The notes beneath the pieces are model-generated. The model was not told the DNA's origin, made no database searches, and was given only the letters and a program-made list of their open reading frames with translations. Of a stretch of 64,000 bases of DNA, positions 57,802 to 64,000 are shown piece after piece. Source of the stretch: JACKBJ01 sp964549495 (GTDB lineage: Bacteria > Chloroflexota > Anaerolineae > Epilineales > Epilineaceae); contig CAZJWJ010000001.1 in the NCBI GenBank assembly GCA_964549495.1, forward strand, positions 34,246 through 98,245, written 5' to 3'. Every line of letters starts with the position of its first letter. The first letter of the stretch is position 1. Position numbers and translations under genes: made by a program.

Positions 57802-58509
57802 TCAATCTTTCGGGGTCTCGTAGAAGGTCCGCAGGCGATCGAGCAGGGCTTGGTCATCGCGCAGCTTGGACAGGTTGCGCGAGCGGATGACCTGCACGTT
57901 GCCCCGGCTGGTACCCAGCCGCGAGGCCAGCTCGGCATCGTCCATCTCGGCCAGGAAGCCCTGGCTCAGGACCTGCTTGGAGTCCTCGCTGAGCTGGGGA
58001 TGGTCGCGAATGCTGGCCACCAGGGCCCGGTAGGCCTCGCGCTCGGCCGCGTCGGTCTCCGGATCCAGCGCGCGGGCGTCGGGCAGGCGCAAGGGTGGGC
58101 CGTCGTCGTCGGCCTCGAGCATGCCCTCGAGGCTCCGCTGGGCCGCGCGCGGTACGCGCCGCGCCCGGTCCGGAATGCCGCCCGCCTCCAGCGCGGCCGC
58201 CATCTGCCGCGAGTAGCCCTGACGGCGCAGCATGTCGTAGACCTTGTGCACCACCACCGCCGCGCACCAGGCCGGGAAGCGCTCGGGCCGGTCCGGCCCG
58301 CCGCCGGCCTCCAGCTTGCGCCAGACGACCAGGAGCGACTCCTGCACGCATTCCTCGGCCCGGTCGGCCAGCTCGGGCTTGCTGCGCAGGCGCTCGCGCG
58401 CGATGCGCAAGAGGAAGCCTCCCAACTCCTCGAAGGCCGCCCGCCGCTCGGCTGCTTCGCCCTCCCGACATGCGCGCAGCAAGGCCGCTCCATCCAGCTC
58501 ACCGTTCAT
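57802..58509 (-). CDS. Sigma-70 family RNA polymerase sigma factor (ECF-like)
   Basis: 235 residues. The first half has region 2 character (ERLRSKPELADRAEECVQES, LLVVWRKLEA, ERFPAWCAAVVVHKVYDMLR). The C-terminal part is region 4, with a helix-turn-helix of the sigma-70 type (LSEDSKQVLSQGFLAEMDDAELASRLGTSRGNVQVIRSRNLSKLR). Domains 1 and 3 are missing, as in ECF sigma factors, and the linker between 2 and 4 is longer than usual. It is the first gene of the minus-strand set leading to the zinc-finger, CHAT and C25-type genes and probably directs their transcription, perhaps including its own. It is divergent from the toxin-antitoxin pair. Confidence 0.85.
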   Translation of the reverse strand: MNGELDGAALLRACREGEAAERRAAFEELGGFLLRIARERLRSKPELADRAEECVQESLLVVWRKLEAGGGPDRPERFPAWCAAVVVHKVYDMLRRQGYSRQMAAALEAGGIPDRARRVPRAAQRSLEGMLEADDDGPPLRLPDARALDPETDAAEREAYRALVASIRDHPQLSEDSKQVLSQGFLAEMDDAELASRLGTSRGNVQVIRSRNLSKLRDDQALLDRLRTFYETPKD

Positions 58510-58566
58510 GCGCGCAGCCTAGCACAGCCGCGTCATGCCTACCAGATGGCGCTGGCCGCGCGGACG

Positions 58567-58606
58567 CATATCATCTATCATACTGATTGTCATACTGACG
58601 AACATC
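58567..58606 (+). promoter_or_regulatory. AT-rich promoter/operator with direct repeats before the antitoxin gene
   Basis: TCATACTGA occurs at 58578-58586 and again at 58590-58598, spaced 12 bases. It sits in an unusually AT-rich patch that also offers -10-like CATACT/TATCAT sequences just upstream of the AGGAGG ribosome site (58609-58614). Short direct repeats about one helical turn apart are typical binding sites for ribbon-helix-helix antitoxins, so autoregulation is likely. Confidence 0.6.
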
Positions 58607-58618
58607 ACAGGAGGTTCC

Positions 58619-58882
58619 ATGTCTACGGTCCGCGCCACGGTGACGCTCGACCAAGAGCTCTTCGAGCGTGCCAAGCGCGCCGCCGAGGCGCTCGAGATCT
58701 CTCGCAGCCGGCTGGTCTCGGCCGCCCTGCGCGATTACCTGGAGCGCATGCGCTCCGAGGCCATCCTCGCCGCGCTGAATGAAGCCCATGTTGACGAACC
58801 GGACCCGTCGGAGCGGGACTGGGTGCGGGCCGGCAGCGCAGCATTTCGGGACTTGCTCCAGTCCGAGGATCCGGACGCTTGA
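58619..58882 (+). CDS. Ribbon-helix-helix antitoxin (MazE/PemI-like)
   Basis: 87 residues from ATG 58619, with a perfect AGGAGG 4 bases upstream; the longer upstream frame is discarded. The N-terminus RATVTLDQELFERAKRAAEALEISRSRLVSAALRDYLERM is a standard ribbon-helix-helix DNA-binding domain: one beta-strand and two helices forming a dimer. The acidic C-terminal tail (DEPDPSERDW...) would wrap around and block the toxin. Its TGA overlaps the TTG start of the PemK-type toxin. Divergent from the sigma-factor gene. Confidence 0.88.
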   Translation: MSTVRATVTLDQELFERAKRAAEALEISRSRLVSAALRDYLERMRSEAILAALNEAHVDEPDPSERDWVRAGSAAFRDLLQSEDPDA

Positions 58883-59235
58883 TCCGCCAGGGAAGCGTCT
58901 ACTGGGCCGATTTGGGCGAGGCCATCGGTTCGGCCCCGGCCTACCGTCATCCGGTCGTCGTCGTGCAGAACAACGTCTTCAACGCCAGTCGGATCCGAAC
59001 CGTCGTGGTCTGCGCGCTGAGCACGAACCTGAAGCTCGCGACCGCGCCCGGCAACGTGCGCGTCGAGGCAGGCGAGGCCAACCTGAGCCGGACCAGCGTG
59101 GTCAACATCTCTCAGCTGGCCACCCTGGATCGCGGGCAGCTCGAGGAGTGGATCGGCGACCTCTCTCGCTCGCGCGTGCGCCAGGTCATCGAGGGCTTGA
59201 CCCTGCTCATCGAGCCGATGGAGCTCGATCGCTGA
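58879..59235 (+). CDS. PemK/MazF-family endoribonuclease toxin
   Basis: 118 residues starting at TTG 58879, which overlaps the antitoxin stop (TTGA). The protein begins IRQGSVYWADLGEAIGSAPAYRHPVVVVQNN, the typical opening of PemK/MazF with the conserved Arg-Gly-(Asp/Ser)-Val-x-x-(Val/Ala)-(Asp) strand and the Gly-x-x-x-x-x-x-(His/Arg)-Pro-(Val)-(Val)-(Val) loop; TSVVNISQLATLDR holds the conserved Thr/Ser and Gln-Leu segment. Such toxins cleave single-stranded mRNA at short motifs. A weak TTG start and coupling to the antitoxin would keep its level below that of the antitoxin. Convergent with the double-vWA gene. Confidence 0.9.
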   Translation: MIRQGSVYWADLGEAIGSAPAYRHPVVVVQNNVFNASRIRTVVVCALSTNLKLATAPGNVRVEAGEANLSRTSVVNISQLATLDRGQLEEWIGDLSRSRVRQVIEGLTLLIEPMELDR

Positions 59236-59311
59236 AGTCGCGCCACTAGGGGATGAGGATTCGACCACCGCCTCGCTCCCCAGTCCGGGCACCGCGGCGT
59301 CGACGGTCGCA

Positions 59312-59341
59312 GGACCGCGGACTCCGAAGAGCCCGCGGTCC
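59312..59341. terminator. Strong hairpin between convergent genes
   Basis: GGACCGCGG and CCGCGGTCC arms (9 bp) continue inward, after one mismatch, with CTC/GAG around a CGAA loop. It lies between the toxin gene stop and the end of the convergent double-vWA gene. No T-run is present, so a bidirectional role is tentative. Confidence 0.5.
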
Positions 59342-59365
59342 CACGACAAGATCCCGGATGACCGA

Positions 59366-62300
59366 TCAGGGCCAGGTGCAAGCCACGTCCAAGGCGATCT
59401 GCATGTAGATCGCGCCCAGGTTGCGGTCGTCCGGCGAGACGAAGTAGCGGTCGGGCGAGCCGGCCACCGCGCGCAGGCGGTCGTGATCGACGTCGGTGCC
59501 CAGTCCGACCACGAAGAAGAGCACGCCCATCCGGTGCAGCTCGGCCGCGCGGGCCTGCATGTCTGCCTCGAAGCCGCCGGCTTGCTGGCCGTCGGTGAGC
59601 AGCAGGACCACCGGTCGGGCTGCCGGCCGGCGCTGGACCAAAAGCATCCGATGCGCCTCGACCAAGCCGCGGTCGATGCGGGTACCGGTGCCGATGGTCA
59701 ACTCCGCCAGCCCGCGCTCGATATCCCCTCGCTCGTGGCTCAGGCCGATGAGGCTGCGCGCGCGGTCGTTGAACTCGACCACGCCGATGCGGTGCAGGTC
59801 CAGGTCCAAGGTGGCCACGAAGCGACCGGCCGCGCGGCGGACGGCGTCCAGTTTGGTCCCGCCGCCCAGGGCCGGCTCCTGCATGCTGCTGGAGGCGTCG
59901 ATGACCAGGATCAGGTCCTGCGGACGCGTCTCCGGCCGGCAACCGTTGCGGGTGAGCAGGGGCAGGAAGATGGCGGCCGGTCGCAGCACCTCGACCTCGG
60001 GCACCGGGAAGACCAACTGGCCCGGCTGGCCCTTGGCGTCGGTGAAGCGCGCGTCGGCCTGGACGTTGGTCGGCCAGAGGCCGGCCTGGCGCGGTCGTAG
60101 CGTGTAGCGCAGCTGCAGGCCATCGGCGGCCGCGAGGTCGCGCAGGGTCCAGCGCAGCGTCCGCGTGTCGGGCTCCCAGAGGGCCGCCGGGACGGCCGAG
60201 CCGCTCACGTAGTCCATGTTATCCGGCACGATATCCTCCACCGTCACCTCGTCGAAGAGCCCCAGCTCAGGCTGGTAGCTGCTGAGAGCGCGCGTGAAGT
60301 CGTTCAGCTCGTCCGGCTCCGGATCCAGCAGGTAATGCTCCGGCCCGCCCACCAGCTCGTGGAGATAGCGCACGTGCCCCGGCGTGAAGCCCTCGAAGGG
60401 CAGGACCAGGCCGTAGGTCTCCAGGCCGGCGGCACGCGCCGCCTCGAAGGCCTCCAGCGGCGCGTCCTTGGGCACCCCATCGGTGACCACCAAGAGCACC
60501 TGGCGCTGGTCGCGCTTGCCGCGCTCGCCGAGCAGCTCGGTGGTGGCGATGTCGATGCCGGCCGCCATGCGGGTGTCCCCATCGGCCTTCAGGGCCAGGA
60601 GCGGGCCGACAAGGCTGCCGAAATCGGCCGTGAGGGGAACGTGCAGCGCCGCGCCGTCACCGAAGGTGGCCAGGGCCACCTCGGCCTGCCCGGCCTCCAG
60701 GCTCTGCAGCATTCCCAGGATGGCGGTCTGCCCGCGCTCCAGCGAGTGCCGATAGCTCATCGAGTAGGAGGTGTCGACCAGGATGGCCACCTGCACCGGC
60801 TCCTGCTCGCCGGGGCAGCTGCCGAGGATCTCGAGGCTCACCTCGACCGTCTCTCCCAAGTCAACGCTGCTCGGCGCCGCTCGCTTGTCGGTCTCGGCCA
60901 GGCAGCGGCCGATCCGCGGCGTCCGCTCCGGCGCGATCGGCTCGCTGCGCGGCTCGAAGACCCAGATGCCGGCCTCGTGGATGCTGCGCATGACGTCTTC
61001 GGGATCCTTCTCGGCGCCCAAGCGCACCCAGCTGACGTAGACCCGGCCGGCGGCATCCACCGCGATGTCGCGCGGCTCGCGCTCCAGCTCCCGATCGGGC
61101 ATGCGCCACCAGGCCTTCAGCAGACCATCGGGCGCGTAGCGCAGTCCCCAGCCGCCGCGGCCCAGCAGGTAGAGATCGCCATCGGGCCCGGTATCGGTCG
61201 CCAGCGGCCCGTCGTGCACCAGCCATTCCAGCTCCTGGGCCAGGCGCGGATCGTGGACGCGTACCCGATTTCGCCCGCCATCGGCCAGGAAGACCCGACC
61301 GGGCCGGCTGCCTTCCGACGGGCTGATGGCGATGTCGACCGGCAAGGCATTGCGATGGTCCCCCGCGCCGTAGTCCCAGGTGTAGGCATCGCGGCCGCGG
61401 ACCTCCCAGAAGTCCACCTCGCTCATGCCCAGGTTGAGCACCGCCAGGCTGTCCCCCCGGGCCGCGACACGGGTCAGGTGGGCCGCGTGGCCATCGTCAT
61501 CGCTCTTGCCTTCGTAGTCCCAGACCCGATCAGCCAGATGGTCGTCGGGCCGGCGCTCGAGCCGGGTGGGTTGGACCGTGAAGGCCGCGTCGGGCCAGGC
61601 CGCGATGTCGAGCACGGGATAGTAGTAGCTGCTCTCCTGCAGGTTGTCGGCCTGCATGCAGGCACTCATCTGGCTGCGCGGCCTGGCCGGCGCGTCCGGC
61701 CCGCCGTGCAGGCTCCAACGCTGGATGACCTGATGGTCCAGGATGTTCACGTGCGGCTTGGTCATCAGGCCCGATCGATTGCTGCCCTCCAGCACCACCA
61801 GCTCGTCGCCGGTGGCCAAGCCGAGCGGGTAGGCCGGTCCGCGCAAGGGCGGAGCGTCGGTCGTGCCGTAGTAGGCCCGCGCGGCACCGCCGCCGGCCGG
61901 CCACTCCCCGATGGCCTGGATCCGGCAGGAGTTCAAGCCGCCGCGAAGCCGGCCGTCGAAGAGAAGGTCCAGACCTCGTACCAGGCCGGCAGTCTGGATG
62001 CGACCACCGATGGACGATCCGACCAGCGGCCAGATGCCATCCCGATAACCGACGAAGGCGCCTCGGTCTCCGGCCGCCACCTCGCCGAATTCACCTGGCA
62101 GGGTCCAATCGTAATCGTGCGCGGCGTCGAAGCGCACCACCCCGATCCGCGCCGACGAGCCCGGATCGGTCATCGGGCTCGCTTCCGCCCTTCCGCGCGG
62201 CCCGTCCGATTCAGGCTCGAAACGAAACTCCCCCGCGGCAACGGCCAACGAGGGTCGCGGCGTGGCGGTGGGAACCGGCCGCGGATTTGGATTGCAGTCA

Positions 62301-63043
62301 CGCACCATCGCGTTGTGGTTGACCACCAGTGCGCTACCATCCGGTAGCACATCCAGCCTCATGGCCTGGGCCAGGTGCTCCTCGCCATAGGTCTCCAGCC
62401 AACGCCCGTCGGCCGCGAAGACGTCCACGCCGGTGGCCAGGTAGCGCGGCGGATTCGGCCCGGGACCGATCACCTCGCAGTCACCGTACTCCACCGCCGA
62501 CCATCGCGAGAGATGCACCCGACCTTCGGTGTCGACGGCGATGTCCTGGTAGCTGAAGTTCCCCGTCGAGGTCACGTCGAGCCGCTCGAGCAGGCTGCCG
62601 TCCGGCGCCAATCGCTCGACCCACTCACGCACCGCCTGCCCGACGAGCTCGCCGCGCAGCAGATAAGGATGCCCATCCGGTCCCACGTCGATGCCGCGCG
62701 CCCGCGGTCCGAAGCGCGGATCCCCGATGACCTCGAGCGGTCGCCCGTCGGCATCCAGGATGTGCAAGGCCTGGTGACCCACGTCGAGCACGTAGGTCCT
62801 GCCGTCCGGCGCCGAGCTCAGGTCGGCGATCGAAGCGAAATGCCCGGCCCGAAGGCGCCAGGGCTCGGCTTGAATGCGGTCGACCAATTCGTAGCTCAGG
62901 CGCTCACCCGTCACGTCCTGACCGGCCGGCGCCGCTTCCGCCATCGGGCTGGCAAGGCCGATCGGCAGTAGCACGAGGATCCAAGCGATGATCCTCGTCT
63001 TCCACTTCGCGCGATCCGCGAATCGACGATCGATGGGTGTCAT
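59366..63043 (-). CDS. Exported protein with NHL-like propeller and two vWA domains
   Basis: 1225 residues. ATG 63043 has AGGAGG 7 bases upstream. The signal peptide (IIAWILVLLPIGLASPMAEA) leads to propeller blades (about 55-720; ADLSSAPDGRTYVLDVGHQALHIL, IAVDTEGRVHLSRW, RGIDVGPDGHPYLLRGE). The first vWA domain has AILVDTSYSM (near 753-762) and the second LVIDASSSM (near 1044-1052), both keeping D-x-S-x-S, with LLLTDGQQAG later. A DUF11-like sandwich lies between them, ending in AIFLPLLTRNG (near 1024). vWA domains usually bind protein ligands through a metal; here two per chain suggest adhesion. No C-terminal membrane anchor is seen. The C-terminus ends ACTWP. Confidence 0.82.
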   Translation of the reverse strand: MTPIDRRFADRAKWKTRIIAWILVLLPIGLASPMAEAAPAGQDVTGERLSYELVDRIQAEPWRLRAGHFASIADLSSAPDGRTYVLDVGHQALHILDADGRPLEVIGDPRFGPRARGIDVGPDGHPYLLRGELVGQAVREWVERLAPDGSLLERLDVTSTGNFSYQDIAVDTEGRVHLSRWSAVEYGDCEVIGPGPNPPRYLATGVDVFAADGRWLETYGEEHLAQAMRLDVLPDGSALVVNHNAMVRDCNPNPRPVPTATPRPSLAVAAGEFRFEPESDGPRGRAEASPMTDPGSSARIGVVRFDAAHDYDWTLPGEFGEVAAGDRGAFVGYRDGIWPLVGSSIGGRIQTAGLVRGLDLLFDGRLRGGLNSCRIQAIGEWPAGGGAARAYYGTTDAPPLRGPAYPLGLATGDELVVLEGSNRSGLMTKPHVNILDHQVIQRWSLHGGPDAPARPRSQMSACMQADNLQESSYYYPVLDIAAWPDAAFTVQPTRLERRPDDHLADRVWDYEGKSDDDGHAAHLTRVAARGDSLAVLNLGMSEVDFWEVRGRDAYTWDYGAGDHRNALPVDIAISPSEGSRPGRVFLADGGRNRVRVHDPRLAQELEWLVHDGPLATDTGPDGDLYLLGRGGWGLRYAPDGLLKAWWRMPDRELEREPRDIAVDAAGRVYVSWVRLGAEKDPEDVMRSIHEAGIWVFEPRSEPIAPERTPRIGRCLAETDKRAAPSSVDLGETVEVSLEILGSCPGEQEPVQVAILVDTSYSMSYRHSLERGQTAILGMLQSLEAGQAEVALATFGDGAALHVPLTADFGSLVGPLLALKADGDTRMAAGIDIATTELLGERGKRDQRQVLLVVTDGVPKDAPLEAFEAARAAGLETYGLVLPFEGFTPGHVRYLHELVGGPEHYLLDPEPDELNDFTRALSSYQPELGLFDEVTVEDIVPDNMDYVSGSAVPAALWEPDTRTLRWTLRDLAAADGLQLRYTLRPRQAGLWPTNVQADARFTDAKGQPGQLVFPVPEVEVLRPAAIFLPLLTRNGCRPETRPQDLILVIDASSSMQEPALGGGTKLDAVRRAAGRFVATLDLDLHRIGVVEFNDRARSLIGLSHERGDIERGLAELTIGTGTRIDRGLVEAHRMLLVQRRPAARPVVLLLTDGQQAGGFEADMQARAAELHRMGVLFFVVGLGTDVDHDRLRAVAGSPDRYFVSPDDRNLGAIYMQIALDVACTWP

Positions 63044-63242
63044 GGGGCATCCTCCTGGGATCCGGATCGATGGGCGGCTCCATTCGGAGCGCGCAGAGAT
63101 CCGGTCGCAGGCAGGCGCTCAGCGCTTACAAGTCCTCCGGATCGCTCTACCCGTTCCGGATGCATTTAGCGCGCCGCGCCTTTCACGACACCGCGCTACC
63201 ATTGACGGCAGATCGAAGATCGGAACGAGGCTGGAGGGGCCG

Positions 63243-63264
63243 GACCATGCGAGCCCGCATGGTC
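63243..63264 (+). other. Perfect 9-bp hairpin in the leader of the methyltransferase gene
   Basis: GACCATGCG and CGCATGGTC arms enclose the loop AGCC. The stem sits about 40 bases before the start codon and about 40 bases after a -10-like TACCAT (63197-63202). It could be a leader structure or attenuator. Nothing else recognisable lies in 63044-63302. Confidence 0.45.
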
Positions 63265-63302
63265 GGCACCCTTTGGGAGACCAACCGATCATGGAGCCCG
63301 AC

Positions 63303-63950
63303 ATGACGGAACGCTGTAGCCAAGCTTCGGAGGACAAGAGCGCCAATCCCTGGGAGTCGCGCTGGCAAAGCGGCCACACCCCCTGGGATGCCGGGGCCCC
63401 GGCCCCCCAGCTCCAGGCCCTGGTCGATGCCGGCGACCTACCCCGGGGCCGCGCGCTGATCCCCGGCTGCGGCTCGGGCTACGATGTCCTGGCCCTGGCC
63501 GGCCCTGGCCGCAGCGCCCTCGGCCTGGAGATCGCCCCCACCGCCATCGCGCGCTTCCGGAGCCTGCGAGATCGAGCGGGCATCGCGCCCAACCGCGCCG
63601 AGGTCATCGAAGCCGACTACTTCGACTTCGACCCCGATCGCCCCTTCGAACTGATCTGGGACGCCACCTTCCTCTGCGCCATCGATCCCGCGCTCCGGGT
63701 CGACTGGGCCCGCCGGGCCGCCGAGCTCCTGGGCCCGGGCGGGCAGCTCGTCACCCTGGTCTTCCCGGTCGTCGCCCCACCCGGTCAGCTCGGCCCGGGC
63801 CCCCACGAGGGCCCGCCCTACCCCCTGGACCCGCACGACGTCCGCGACCTCTTGGCCGAGCGTTTCGAGCCGATCGACCTGCGGCCGGCCAGCCACAGCC
63901 ACCCGGCGCGCGAGGGCCGAGAGTGGCTCGGCCGCTGGCGGCGCCGCTAG
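63303..63950 (+). CDS. TPMT-family (thiopurine/thiol) SAM-dependent methyltransferase
   Basis: 215 residues from ATG 63303, with GGAG 6 bases upstream; ATG 63291 is an alternative adding four residues. It opens WESRWQSGHTPWDAGAPAPQL, the Trp-rich start shared by the TPMT/TMT family. Then come the SAM motif I ALIPGCGSGYDVLALAGPG, the acidic end of strand 2 (GLEIAPTAIARF) and EADYFDFDP; FELIWDATFLCAIDP corresponds to motif II. Family members methylate thiols, selenium compounds or other small molecules. There is no signal peptide, so it is cytoplasmic. The substrate is unknown. Confidence 0.9.
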   Translation: MTERCSQASEDKSANPWESRWQSGHTPWDAGAPAPQLQALVDAGDLPRGRALIPGCGSGYDVLALAGPGRSALGLEIAPTAIARFRSLRDRAGIAPNRAEVIEADYFDFDPDRPFELIWDATFLCAIDPALRVDWARRAAELLGPGGQLVTLVFPVVAPPGQLGPGPHEGPPYPLDPHDVRDLLAERFEPIDLRPASHSHPAREGREWLGRWRRR

Positions 63951-64000
63951 TACTCTGTCAAGGAGATGCTTGCGGGCTCGAGCACCGCTGCATCCGCTGC

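Overview
The window is very GC-rich, gene-dense bacterial DNA. It looks like a Chloroflexota (Anaerolineae-like) chromosome. That is an inference from three things: large exported proteins built from beta-propellers and Pro/Thr linkers, a short recurring Tyr-Leu-Pro motif in exported proteins, and the mixture of housekeeping and surface genes. No rRNA, tRNA, CRISPR array, phage or transposase gene was seen. Most long reading frames opposite or beside real genes are GC-driven shadows and are omitted.

Layout. 1-6.3 kb: the 3' end of a nucleotidyltransferase-like gene, an Asp-box exported protein (minus), then fmdB-type zinc ribbon, fdhD and an ABC-F ATPase (plus). 6.3-13.4 kb: three exported proteins on the minus strand (NHL-like propeller, kelch propeller, clan-A glycoside hydrolase with a very long Thr/Pro linker). 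13.5-18.1 kb: recO, a fused alpha-beta glycyl-tRNA synthetase and a RidA-family gene. 18.2-20.5 kb: an LVIVD-type propeller. 20.6-24.3 kb: a four-gene thiamine-precursor uptake operon behind a promoter, a TPP riboswitch and an intrinsic terminator. 24.3-30.1 kb: a CAP-domain membrane-anchored protein and two translationally coupled von Willebrand A membrane proteins. 30.1-44.9 kb: surface and secreted proteins (an LVIVD propeller coupled to an unassigned HExxH protein, a propeller lipoprotein coupled to a TspO-like membrane protein, a beta-helix mosaic, an M1 metallopeptidase fused to an NHL propeller) and one FAD amine oxidase. 45.1-46.5 kb: a CoA-binding protein, a Uma2 gene interrupted by an amber codon, and a direct-repeat-flanked inverted repeat.

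46.5-58.5 kb is the most unusual part. It is a minus-strand gene set encoding an ECF-like sigma factor, a protein with two anti-sigma-type H-x3-C-x2-C zinc motifs, a CHAT protease fused to a degenerate cyclase domain, a STAND-type ATPase and TPRs, and a 1944-residue exported protein combining propellers with a gingipain-like (C25) His/Cys protease domain. The last three genes overlap, so they are probably expressed together. I read this as a regulated two-protease system joining an intracellular sensor protease to an exported protease; the function is not established.

58.6-64 kb: a ribbon-helix-helix/PemK toxin-antitoxin pair with a direct-repeat operator, a double-vWA exported protein, and a TPMT-like methyltransferase with a hairpin in its leader.

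A recurrent theme is the motif [I/V/A/L]-[Y/F/H]-[L/F]-P-hydrophobic-hydrophobic. It occurs just after signal peptides, between domains or at C-termini in at least eight of the exported proteins, and may be a shared surface-processing or anchoring signal.
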